From Cristatella mucedo (lineage: Eukaryota > Bryozoa > Phylactolaemata > Cristatellidae): a stretch of 64,000 bases of DNA. The first letter of the stretch is position 1. Every line of letters begins with the position of its first letter. The position numbers and the translations under genes are program-made. The notes beneath the pieces are model-generated. The model was not told the origin of the DNA. It searched no databases and saw only the letters and a list, made by a program, of their open reading frames with translations. Shown piece by piece: positions 54,540 to 64,000 of this stretch. The stretch covers positions 682,001-746,000 of the forward strand of contig WPIO01000120.1 of NCBI GenBank assembly GCA_009760855.2, read 5' to 3'.

Positions 54540-55110
54540 GGACCTTGGCGAAATAAGTCACCACTCACTCATGAACCATCCTTGCACTATGATAGCATTC
54601 CACCACCTACGATTGCTAGCGTCGCAGTCCGGTATGTAAGGAACACCCAGATCCAGCAAAAGTAGACAAGATTCAGTCACCGATTCTTTTTTTAAGTGTT
54701 TGAATGCAAGGTCGGCGGCTGCCGTCCATTCAGGCGTTACATCATTTCTCGTAGGTGATGGAGGAGTGTAGCTATGGAAGCGAACATATTTACAGAAAGC
54801 CTACAGTAAGTGCTTAAACGCAGAAACCTATGCATCTGCCGATTCTCTGGGCGTTGGCCAGTCTACATTTACAGCTACTTTACCTTGATCTGCCTCTAAC
54901 CCAAATTTTCCTGCAATATGCCCTTTGTATTTCACTTCCGGTTGAACGGCATGACACTTGTTAGGGTTCAACTTTAGCTTACAAAGCTTAAGATGATCTA
55001 GCACTTCAAGCAACCTTCAATATCTGCTTAAAAGATTACCTCTCTCCATCTGCTGCTCAAATGTGGGCAGTACCTTCTACAAACTAAAAGGCGCCGTGGA
55101 AAATTGATAG
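54540..55110 (-). pseudogene. Ty3/Gypsy reverse transcriptase / RNase H remnant
   Basis: Minus-strand frame 55013-54828: LDHLKLCKLKLNPNKCHAVQ then PEVKYKGHIAGKFGLEADQG and WPTPRESADA. This is the hallmark LKLNPxKCxFxxxEVxYLGHxVSxxGxxxDPxKVxAVxxWPxP. Further on, LLLDLGVPYIPDCDASNRRW matches the start of RNase H (P..L.TDAS). The 5' part of pol is lost; a plus-strand LINE begins just beyond. Confidence 0.9.
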
Positions 55111-55199
55111 AGCTCTTGCCCGTGTAAGGAAGCAGTTTTGGCTTATTTTCTTAAGTCACTCTTACTTTATGATACCCAGATTTAAAATCAAGCTTAAAG

Positions 55200-55818
55200 A
55201 ACTATTTAGCGCTTGGCAGGGCTTGAACTTGTCCTTCTTCTCTTCACTTCACGCCGACCTGCATTCCCTCCTCGCCGACCTGCACTGCTCGACTTCAAGG
55301 TTTTGTCGCTAGCTTTTAGGTCACTTCCACCTTCGGCTCCAGCCTATCTCTCAGATCTACTCCTACACCAGGCCAAGCATCGTACCACCTGCTTTTCGGA
55401 ATTAAACAGTTTACCACTACCTCGTATAAACCTCAAATCTTTTTGAGACCGTGCATTTAGTTCGTATGCTTCCAAAGCCTGGAACTCACTCCCGACTTCC
55501 GTCAGAGCATCCCTTGACTTGAACAATTTTAAAAAGAACCTAAAAACACCTATTTAAGACAGCATTTCGTGGGTCCCTGTGATTATTTCTTCATGTGCTT
55601 ATACGAGCTGACATTGTGCATGCAGCCACTAACCACGTTTGCATGCTGACCCTGTGCATGTCACCCCTAGCCATCTTATTCATGTTGTTTATCAAACATG
55701 ATATTACTCATCATTCAATCGCGGTTCCCTTTGCAGCAAATGTAAAGCGCCTAGAAAGAGATTAAATTCTCTAATCGCGCTTTATCAAGTGCATTATTAT
55801 TATTATTATTATTATTAC
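55200..55818 (+). pseudogene. LINE 3' end with C-terminal coding remnant
   Basis: Plus-strand DFKVLSLAFRSLPPSAPAYL, SDLLLHQAKHRTTCFSELNS, LPLPRINLKSF stop. The 3' UTR, hairpin (AAAGCGCCTAGAAAGAGATT, AAATTCTCTAATCGCGC) and ATT tail follow. The most complete plus-oriented 3' end in the window. Confidence 0.88.
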
Positions 55819-56429
55819 CTTCTTTCACCATAGCCCGCCCGGCCCCTGTAGCAATGAATAGACTCGAGCCTGAGCATCCTACTCCTGGGAATGCTCCGCC
55901 AATCACGATCTACATCTACAGCAGCAGTGAAGAACGCCCACCCCGGCATTGCAGTACGCCGAGGATAGGCCTTGCGATTGGAGGGCTGCAAGCAAAAGAG
56001 TTCAGGAATTCACTTAAACCATTCCTTTTCAGCTTGACGCAGGATGCGGAAAATGACCAGCCTTTGGCCGAAGGCCTTCACACGTACGTTGCTATCCAAG
56101 GGATCAATCCCAATGGAAAATGATTTACAGGTACACATCAGTTAACTAATGAGTTTGTTATTCTGGTGGTGCAGCTAGCAGTGCGAATAAGACTAGGAGG
56201 ATTGAAGCCATGGCACATTCTATTTCACATGAAGGAACCTAGTCGAGAAAGCAGCTGGATATCCACCAAGAGCATTGAAACACTTTGATTCGCAGGGCTC
56301 CACAGTGCTAATCGGCGTATTTGCAAACCCCCGTACGGAGGACTACTCGCCACTAAATTAACTTACAGAAACACTTTGGTTAAGAAGTATCGTATCGTTA
56401 GACAAATTCAAGTGGCCGGTCAGGTTAAA

Positions 56430-56525
56430 ATAATAATAATACACTTGATATAGTGCCTTTAGGGAACTCAATCTCTTTCTAAGCCCCTTACATTTGCTGC
56501 AAAGGAACCACGATTGAGCGGTTAA
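56430..56525 (-). mobile_element. LINE 3' tail fragment
   Basis: AATAATAATACACTTGATAT, GGGAACTCAATCTCTTTCTA, CATTTGCTGCAAAGGAACCA. Less than 100 bases remain. Confidence 0.8.
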
Positions 56526-56783
56526 GGTTTCCGAATTTCTCAGATAGTGGTCTTTCTCACAGCATGTGAGTCTATTCAAACTGTAATAGATCAGCTGCAA
56601 AGTTATTGTTAGATTCTCCTAAGCACAGGGAGATGCTGCTATGAAATATTTCAGTGTATCCTATCGTGGACGCCAGCCAGTCTTATCGGCATATTTAAAG
56701 AGGATCAATGGTTCAAGTACTATTGATTGGATACTGCAAACGAGTGGCAGTGTCTTAGCTCAAAAAAACATAGGCCACAAATA

Positions 56784-57925
56784 AAGTTATAGTGCCTTGC
56801 TGGCCTAGGCTTAACTTTATCACGAACAAGAGCTAGTCGGCATTGGGCTAGAACTCCTTAGTCTTTGAGTAGTGAGTCAGAGAGGAGCGCCAGTTTGATG
56901 AGAAAGCAGGAGCTGAAGAGAAAGCCAGTGAGCTCTGAGACCAATGGTGGCGATTCAGCCTTTAGAATTGGTCCGATATCCGCAGAAGCTTCTGATTGAT
57001 GTTGGCTGGCCTGTCAACCCCTGCCATCACTCTGTCCTAAAAGAATCGTCTGGAACCCATTCGCCATTCAAGCTGGTCAGACGTGCCATTCCAGATTCCC
57101 AGTGCCGGTATTAATTCCTTACCGTAATGGGCTATGATGTCGGTCCCAATAAGCTCTTGCCCCATATTTTCAGCTAAGTATTCAAGTGTCGAGCGAAGCT
57201 CGCTCTTGGTCTTTCGTTCAGCACCTCACTTTAGCCTCGCTTCGACGCCGTCGGAATCTTTATTCTGAAAGCGAGGGGGAGGGTGGGCTGTTCGCCAGCG
57301 ATTGACGGGACAGGACGAGACAGTGCTAGGATTCGGTTGACTGCACCGAATACGGTCGTATGGCGCCCGAGCTAGCATTTTGCGTTTGTTTTGTGTTTTG
57401 CTTGTGCGTGCTAGCACGTGCTCTCGGCATAAGGATTTGCCGTTGCGAGCTAGACGTATTTGGTGTGTGTGGGGAAATCATGCTGCAAGGTGGAAGCGGA
57501 GTCCTAGTTCTTCGGTCAGGGTTTAGGCTCCGGTTCGGACTTTGCCTATTTAGGTCGTTCCCCACTATAGACGTGAGTAGCCTTAGTGTGGAGAAGTGTT
57601 TCCTCATTCAAAGTGCTTGAGGTAGCGCGTATGGGATATTCCTGTCGCAAAGTGAAAAAACTACCGCCAGCTGTCGAGCGGTTTTGGAACGAACAATGGC
57701 CCGACAGTGCGAAAAACAACGCATGCAGGTAATATAAGGGGGGCAAGAAAAAGGAGGACAACGGGAGGGGAGGGCGAGATCCCTCGACGCCGGCAGCCGT
57801 CTAGTGTGTGCAGACTGGGCATGGCTTGCAAAGTTTTGAAATACAGGTTTTGGTGCTGGAGCCAGCAGACTGGTTGCTCGGTCGAGCTACCCAGCCCAAC
57901 GATAGGTCGCGCGGAGGGCTGTCAC
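56784..57925 (+). mobile_element. LTR-like copy in inverted orientation to 44-50 kb
   Basis: 56784-57620 matches the reverse complement of 49000-49886, including CTTTAGAATTGGTCCGATAT, GGGTTCCAGACG in reverse and the CCGTATTCGG block. 57655-57925 matches the reverse complement of 44203-44475. The 4.5 kb lying between those parts in the other copy is missing. It may be a solo or recombined LTR. Flanking duplications were not identified. Confidence 0.65.
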
Positions 57926-57929
57926 AGTT

Positions 57930-59180
57930 ATGCAGCTCAGAGACAGGCCAAATTGCAGCACCCGAGGGCCGGTTCGATCACAAACTCCATCCGTGATCTC
58001 TGAATCGCCTATCAACGTTGCGACACCAACAACAGTAGAAAACAGCAAAGGTAGCCTATCGTACCAAAAGCAAATCTTGACACGGGTATTGAGCATACGG
58101 AACTGAAAGAAGAGAAGAGATGCTCCTTCAGTAGAAAAAAGGAGACGAAATACAAAAGCGAAACTAAAAACCAACACAGTACTTTTTCGTAACGTCTAGC
58201 CAGTAATTTTAGTCGTGTGACATTTGCGCTTCCACTTGCACAACCGCTAAGTGCGTCTAGCGTTTCGGAAGCTCTGCAGATTCTTCCCTCGTAGATACAG
58301 TTTCTGTGAAGGCGTCAGTCGCCAGCTATCAATGAAGTGCACCCATATCGGAATTCAGCATTTCCATCGTAAAACGGTGTGCCAGCCACATTTCATAGCC
58401 ACATAGAGATGCGAGTTTTCAGCATCAGCCATTGCCCAAGGAGTAAAACTCGTTAGTTCCAATGCACGAGTATTACGGGTATGCATTTCGAAAGCCGGAG
58501 TAAAACTGAATAGGCAATTGTTACGCCTGACGTGATCGGTCCGTATAGGTCGTCATTATGAAGACGACTAACTTCATCCGATATCGCCCTTTGTCGGTAT
58601 TGAAGAGTTATCCAACACGCACTCTCGAGCCTCCCTATATATATACACATATAGCTAGGCTCAGCCTTCTGCTCGGCCACAGGGCTTTGCCACAATGTGG
58701 CCTCTCAGAAGACTACGGTTGCCTGTGATATGGAATTCAGCCGTGCCGGCATCTGTGATGCATTTGTTTCAACTCTTTCAATTTTTAGCTTTGATAACAA
58801 GTTGCTTGTGGCACACATCATCCCTTTTACTCGAGATGCAATATACCTAGTGGATTAAAGTATGTGTAATTTGGCTTTAATGAGTTTTATTCTCGGTTTG
58901 ACTGTTCGTTGCTGCCATCTGTCTTATCTTTCTAGTTGTTCCAACGTGTACCAAGGAAGAGCTGATGGTGCAATGCGTCTCTGCAATAATCAGCCGTTGT
59001 TGGAAGCTCACAGTAAATGCATTGATGTCAACCTAAATAAGTGAGGTGCTATGCCATCCTAGAAATGGCTGTGTGAATGGTGTGCCAGTGTGCCTGCTTG
59101 CTGAGGGCAAGCCGGCTGCGCACAGTGCACGTGCCTAGATAAGCATAACGTGATTAGATATACATCAAGTGTTTAGTTAT
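57930..59180. other. No gene recognised
   Basis: Short frames only, including 96 residues (reverse, 57887-58177) overlapping the LTR copy. A TATATATATACACATATAG stretch lies near 58638. Confidence 0.5.
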
Positions 59181-59185
59181 CTTAG

Positions 59186-59246
59186 CTGACCTTATCTTAA
59201 CAAATACCGAACCTTGTAGCATGTTTATTCGTTAAGATAAGGTCAG
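59186..59246. repeat. Perfect 16-bp inverted repeat
   Basis: CTGACCTTATCTTAAC (59186-59201) and its exact reverse complement GTTAAGATAAGGTCAG (59231-59246) are separated by 29 bases. It resembles a small fold-back element or the joined ends of a DNA transposon. No transposase was seen nearby. Confidence 0.8.
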
Positions 59247-59259
59247 TTCGAGGCTTGCT

Positions 59260-59865
59260 AGGAGTGGCATCTTCCTCATGAAGGCCAAATGGAAGCCTGT
59301 GCTCACCAGCCCGTCATAGGGCAGACTGAAGACAGTGGACCCACGACCATGCACACTGGCTAGAGGACGACTAAAAAATTGTTTCACAGAGTGATTACAG
59401 TATGCTAGCGATATTTGGTAACAGAAAATATCACTTGGGCATACCAGCATGACAGCCTTTAATCTACTGTGAACTTCGGAGACAAGTCAGTGATGATTTC
59501 GGGACTTTATTTTGCTACAATCCGGATTAGAGCTCTGAAACTGGTGTAAGGTAATATGGGCCAACATTTGTACCATCCGATTTTTTACGACCTTGACCTA
59601 GCCATACTGAGTTGTGATATTCTGCCAATATCTGCTCATATTCCGTAGCTTGGAGGCAAGTTTTCGAGATCATTTCATGGTGTGCTTTCAGAATAAAAGG
59701 GGTCCTATTATTGGGTCTTTAGTAGTTGAGCCGTTCATGGCTTTTTTAATCGAAAAACCATGTTCAATGTACAGTCGATACCTAATTCAAATTTCTGTTA
59801 AACATGACTAATAAGTTTTAATATACTCCTTGTTAAGCACATAAAAAGAGTTACAGTTCTTCCAG
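59260..59865. other. No gene recognised
   Basis: Short frames without domains. Confidence 0.5.
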
Positions 59866-59869
59866 ATTG

Positions 59870-59937
59870 CTTTATAAGTGTATTATTATTATTATCGCTA
59901 TTGCTGTTATTATTATTATTAACATTATTATTGTAAA
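59870..59937 (+). mobile_element. LINE-type ATT tail
   Basis: TGCTTTATAAGTGTATTATT followed by interrupted ATT repeats. Only the last bases of the LINE tail and an enlarged microsatellite remain. Confidence 0.6.
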
Positions 59938-60009
59938 ATTTCTTGGAAGCTTCTCACCAATAATTTAGATTTTATGGTTATCGTATATGATGCTGTTGGT
60001 CATATGTGA

Positions 60010-60260
60010 ATGATAAATAAGTATAATTCAGCTGTTGAATGCTCTTAAGATAACTGTAGCTCTATTAAGGCACTTCATATGTACCACATTGTTCGACCCA
60101 TGGCCTCGGTCATTAAATACATTCACCTTGATCTTGGAATGCATTCACCTTGATCTCGGAGTGCATTCACCTTGATCTCGGAGTGTTTTCACCTTGATCT
60201 TGGAATATATTCACCTTGATCTTGGCTGGCAAGCACCTTTGCCACTGGGCCAGGCCAGCA
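60010..60260 (-). mobile_element. tRNA-derived SINE with a tandem expansion in its head
   Basis: Minus strand: TGGCCCAGTGGCAAAGGTGC (A box) opens it. Five 22-base units (60121-60230) follow where the anticodon region should be. Then come CGAGGCCATGGGTCGAACAA (B box) and a diverged LINE-type tail toward 60010. Other copies of the family have no such expansion. Confidence 0.7.
60121..60230. repeat. 22-base minisatellite, five units
   Basis: Unit ATTCACCTTGATCTYGGARTGC (IUPAC consensus of the clearest copies). Units at 60121, 60143, 60165, 60187 and 60209 differ at a few bases. Confidence 0.92.
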
Positions 60261-60927
60261 CTGCACATAGTTATTCTATGCATCCCAGTGCACTTGTTTT
60301 TACCTAAGCCAGAGTCGTCTGTGCCAAAATGATTTCAACAGTTTTCAAGCTTGCTGATTTGAATATATTTTCACCAAGTTAACTTCGTTTTTGTGACCGT
60401 TATTAATTTTTAAAGGAAATTCCACATGGTTGACTCTACAGATTGCTTGTGCAAGCTGGAGATAGAAGTGCAACCGTGGTAGTGACAATAACTGTTTAAA
60501 ACCGATCTTTATCGTTATTCAGAGAAAAGTAAAAGTAATGCATCGGCATCACAATAGAAACGATACCTGACTACTGTCTTAAGTAACACTTCAGGTTAGC
60601 TGGGGAATGTCTGCCCAGGTCGACTGAACCGGTATAGTCGTACCACGATGTGTACATGTACTTTACTCGGCAGTCAATCATTAGTGCGATATGGAAGGTT
60701 GAGGACCTCTGTAGTGTGGATGATGCACTTGTTGTTATGCTAAACTTGCTGATAATTGCATCTAATGAATTGCTCTTTTTGACAGTGATATGTTGATGTA
60801 CTGCTGTACGAGGCTGGATATTGGTGTACAGAGTGTATACGAAGACATTGCAAGAGGCACTAACAGGTTAGGTCCGACGTTGCAAAGTATTTCTACTGTT
60901 CTGATTTTTATAGATGTATAACAATTT

Positions 60928-60999
60928 GGGCCTGTCCGGCATTGGAACCCGGGACCTCTTGCTCCAGAAGCAAGAATCATACCCCTAGACCAACAGGCC
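60928..60999 (-). tRNA. tRNA-Pro-like gene or pseudogene, apparent anticodon CTG
   Basis: 72 bases. The 7-bp acceptor GGCCTGT/ACAGGCC and 5-bp anticodon stem CTTGC/GCAAG are perfect. The D arm GTCTAGGGGTATGAT and variable AGGTC are those of animal tRNA-Pro. The anticodon loop reads TTCTGGA, giving CTG (Gln) rather than a Pro anticodon. The T loop is TTCCAAT and the conserved G53-C61 pair is a G-G mismatch. No run of four T follows on the minus strand. Probably a pseudogene, though the stems are fully paired. Confidence 0.65.
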
Positions 61000-61009
61000 T
61001 TCCATATAT

Positions 61010-62215
61010 AACAAGAATTAAATGATCTTTGACTTGGTCGTGCACACAGTTGGAAGAGTGGCTCTTGGCATTAATCTTTGGGCGAATGATTAGGATCATT
61101 CGTTACAAGCTGACAGATTATCTGATGTAACAGGCTGACTTGCTGATGATGCATATTAGCAAACGATTTATGGGAATGTGCCTTCAGTCCTAGTTCATGA
61201 CATGATCTTAAGCCATTTAGGTATGAAGTCAACCAAATGGATATCCGGATAGTTAAGCATGGCTCAGAACTAGGTAGATTATTACGGGGTCACTGACTTA
61301 GCATTAGGGTTCTGAAGCCATCACCAGCTAGAAGGATCTGTGAAGGAGCATAGGCTGGTTTGGAGGCTCACTTATTGACTCTACTAAGGCATTTCAGGCC
61401 TCTCGGTGCTCAGTGATGAATCCCTGTTTCGTTCCTGTGCTGCCGCTCAACCAGCTGCCTGGTTTGAACCCTAAGCAACAACTATGGGTGCAATATCTAC
61501 TGGCTGCTGAGGGGGGTGGGCTCGGCCAACACCAGTAGCCGACCCGTTATAGTAAAACGCAGGCTCTTTAGAATGTGCTACAGTTTAACATACAGCACAC
61601 AAACTTTCATATTCCTGGCCAGACAAGGGAGGTCGATGTCATGCTAAATCGGAACGGACCACCAGCATTACGTGTTTGTTTAAGGTTGTCAATACATATT
61701 TTCAAGTGCTTTAGTAAGTTGTATGCTTGGATTCGTAGAAAACCCTCATATTACCCGAGTGAATTTGCAGCAACAGCAGGGGGCCGTACTGCAAGGATAT
61801 TTTTGCACCTGGCTGTAGGATTTTAGATGGGGTAATGTTACACTTTCTCTTCGACTTTGTGCCGACAGCAGGGGATAGAAAATCTGTCTGAGCCAGCGTG
61901 AGTTATTGTGGCTGAAGAAGGGCAATTGACAATCCTGCATGCCTATTGGAGCAGCCTTCCTGTGTCAAACACTGTGTTATTTTTATTATAAATAGTGAAT
62001 TTAATTTAGGGTCTCTGCTAATTTTTCCGACTCTTTCGATTGCATATTATGTCATTTATCAATTGGTCTTTTTGGGCACCCGCCATCTTGCCTATGCTTC
62101 ACTGAGATTCCAAGGCAGTGGTTTAGGTCCATTCCAAATGTGAGATTTCAGAGTATGGATAACAGCAACCGCCCGTCGTCTGGAGGGTGCTTTTTATGAA
62201 ATAGCCAAGGCTACT
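61010..62215. other. No gene recognised
   Basis: Short frames (83 residues at 61575-61826, 65 at 61946-62143) without domains. Confidence 0.5.
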
Positions 62216-62217
62216 CT

Positions 62218-62890
62218 TTAATAATAAGTATAATACATTTGATACAGCACCCTCAGTGAACTCAATCTCTTTCTAGGCACTTTACATTTGCTGCAAAGGA
62301 AGCACGATCGAATGGCTAGTGGTAGCATGCTCAATAAAACAACATGAATAACATGGTTAGGGGTGACATGCACAGCGTCAGCATGCAAGTATGGTTAGTG
62401 GCAGCATGGGCAGTGTCAGCATGCATAACCACATAAAGGACAAATCACAGGGATCCAGTGAATGCTGTCATAAATTGATGCATTATTAGTTTCCCTTTAA
62501 AAGTGGACAAGTCAGGGTATGTTGTGACGCGAGTCGGGTGTGATTTCCAGGCTTTGAGAGCATACAAACTAAAGGGCGGTCTCCAAAAGGATGCATATGA
62601 GGTATAGGTAAACAAATTAGTTTCCGAAAATCAGGGGGTACAATGAAGTTCTCTTGGTACAGTGTTGCTTCCTTGAGTAGTAGCCTGACTATAGCCGTTT
62701 TGAAAGATTCTGGATCACAAACTGAGGCTAATGACATATTTATGATGTTAGTTATGCATGGCAGCAACAGATCAATGAATGTTAGAAGTAGCATAGTGGG
62801 AATATGGTCCAGAGGACTAGTTGTCTTCTTGGATTTGGGTTATTAACTTCAGGACGAAGTCGCTAGTGACCTCAATGTCGACATTTCTAG
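62218..62890 (-). pseudogene. LINE copy with internal deletion
   Basis: The 3' tail and 3' UTR (62218-62600: CTCAGTGAACTCAATCTCTT, ATGCTGTCATAAATTGATGC) are followed near 62660 by TTGAGTAGTAGCCTGACTAT and AGAGGACTAGTTGTCTTCTT. The last two match 27310-27475, about 1.2 kb further upstream in the long copy. So most of the reverse transcriptase C-terminal part is missing. Confidence 0.8.
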
Positions 62891-62899
62891 GACCCCTTC

Positions 62900-64000
62900 T
62901 TTCCACGATATGTATTTCGATTCTGTAATGGCGCTGCACACTCTAGGCTTTTGTTTACACACAGCATCAGTCTCTTTATGCTACCCGTGCTTGCTAGATC
63001 CAGGCCATTTCCAGCCTCCCTTTCTGGCCCTTCAGAACTCCTAGCCGTCTTAACACTTTTGCACTAAATGTTGTTGCTATGTGCTTTTAGAACGTAGCTT
63101 AGTTTCTCAAATTAAACGACTATGATTTTGAAGTTTTACGTATGCACAACTCTTACAGCGACTTGTGACCTTGGCAAATAATATTAGGGCCAGCTGCTTT
63201 TTGGCTTGTTTAACTTGGACCAACCCTACCCGCAATTCCTAGCATGGGGTGTTTAATAGAGTAAGCTGATTACAGGAATAGTTTGGTGCAATAGTCCTAG
63301 CTTGTCCCTTTTCAAAATGTATGCAGTATCACACCCCTAATCATCTGCCAGGCTGAGAAATCCGTGCGATCGTGCTCAGACCGAAGCTTAGTCAGTCAAT
63401 GCACCGAAGCCTCAGATCTGAGCACTTAGCATTCTTAGATTACTGCCTACCATTACTAGGGCACTGGCTTCGGCTTTCACGCATGACTCAGCCTTTAGTG
63501 CACTGATTTCCAACGAATCAAGCTCGTCGTGATTTATTTTTAGGAAACAGCAACAAACGGTTTTCTGATAGTTCTATTTAGACAGGTGATAAACATCTTG
63601 GTCACATTGGTGGCTCAGCAGGCACATTCACCATCAGTTTTGCACAGATTCACAGTTAATGTTTTATGTGAGATGTGACTGCTTTTATCGTCTAGGTTGT
63701 ATACCGAGGGTGGCAGACAGGCAAGCAGACAGGCAGAGATTGTGATAGATCAACATAGATGATGGGATGGTGGACTGTTGTGATTCCCGTACTCTATCGA
63801 CATGGCGTCAGTTTTTGTATAGGCTTAGCCTTAGTGCCTGTGTGCTGAAATACTGTGCTTTTTGACCAAGCGGTTGCAGTATCGTTCCCCGCTCGAGGCA
63901 AAGTCTTTTTTCGGCACCCAGTCCATCGGCTGGAAACCTATGGGCACTCATGATAGGCTTCTTAAATGAATGCTTTATCTCTATGTGTCGCAGGCCAACT
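62900..64000. other. No gene recognised
   Basis: No frames above 60 residues with domains. ACAGGCAAGCAGACAGGCAG near 63718 is a short local repeat. Confidence 0.5.

Noticed and set aside
60100-60240. Regularly spaced repeats that could suggest a CRISPR array
   Set aside because: Units are directly adjacent with no unique spacers, in an animal genome, within a SINE.
63855-63900. tRNA-like stretch GACCAAGCGGTTGCAG with a downstream GTTCCCCGC
   Set aside because: No acceptor or T stem can be paired and the B box is poor. At most a very decayed SINE.
33690-64000. A second receptor gene or duplicated receptor exons
   Set aside because: No other Cys-loop, M1 or M2 motif was found on either strand outside the described gene.

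Overview
This is a window of a bilaterian animal nuclear genome. It has low coding density, GT-AG introns from 79 bases to 14.6 kb, many microsatellites, and dozens of decayed retrotransposon fragments on both strands. The one intact host gene is a nicotinic-acetylcholine-receptor-like Cys-loop subunit. The splitting of that gene, the dense load of old non-LTR elements and the tRNA SINEs suit a large invertebrate genome. A flatworm or other lophotrochozoan is my guess, but the sequence alone does not settle the taxon.

Receptor gene (10.66-36.95 kb, + strand). Ten exons join in perfect phase into a 453-residue protein with a signal peptide, a Cys-loop ligand-binding domain, four membrane segments and a short cytoplasmic loop. 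Exons 3 and 4 are 45 and 110 bases, the same sizes as the matching exons of vertebrate nicotinic receptor genes as I remember them. The protein keeps the loop D Trp and the WxPD motif. It lacks the loop B Trp and the paired loop C cysteines, so it looks like a non-alpha (complementary or structural) subunit. Upstream lie a 218-base tandem duplication with poly-C tracts and a perfect 10-bp hairpin 43 bases before the ATG.

Repeats around and inside the gene. The left edge (1-1.65 kb) carries a repeat of unknown class, with a second copy in intron 4 (20.5-22.8 kb). Intron 4 also holds plus-strand LINE fragments, a 2.7-kb antisense LINE with endonuclease and reverse transcriptase remnants, and an antisense R2-like reverse transcriptase fragment. 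Intron 6 has a 184-base TGTAA satellite and a tRNA-like SINE head.

Downstream (37-64 kb). No host protein gene could be recognised. The region contains LINE 3' ends in both orientations and an LTR retrotransposon on the minus strand (about 43.2-49.9 kb, with a 1.2-kb LTR, a primer-binding site and gag remnants). It also contains a Ty3/Gypsy pol remnant (52.5-55.1 kb), an inverted LTR-like copy (56.8-57.9 kb), SINEs, a 59-kb inverted repeat and a Pro-type tRNA-like gene at 60.9 kb.

Most LINE pieces share one 3' end: a hairpin followed by an ATT-repeat tail. Several tRNA-derived SINEs carry the same tail, so LINE and SINE look like partners.
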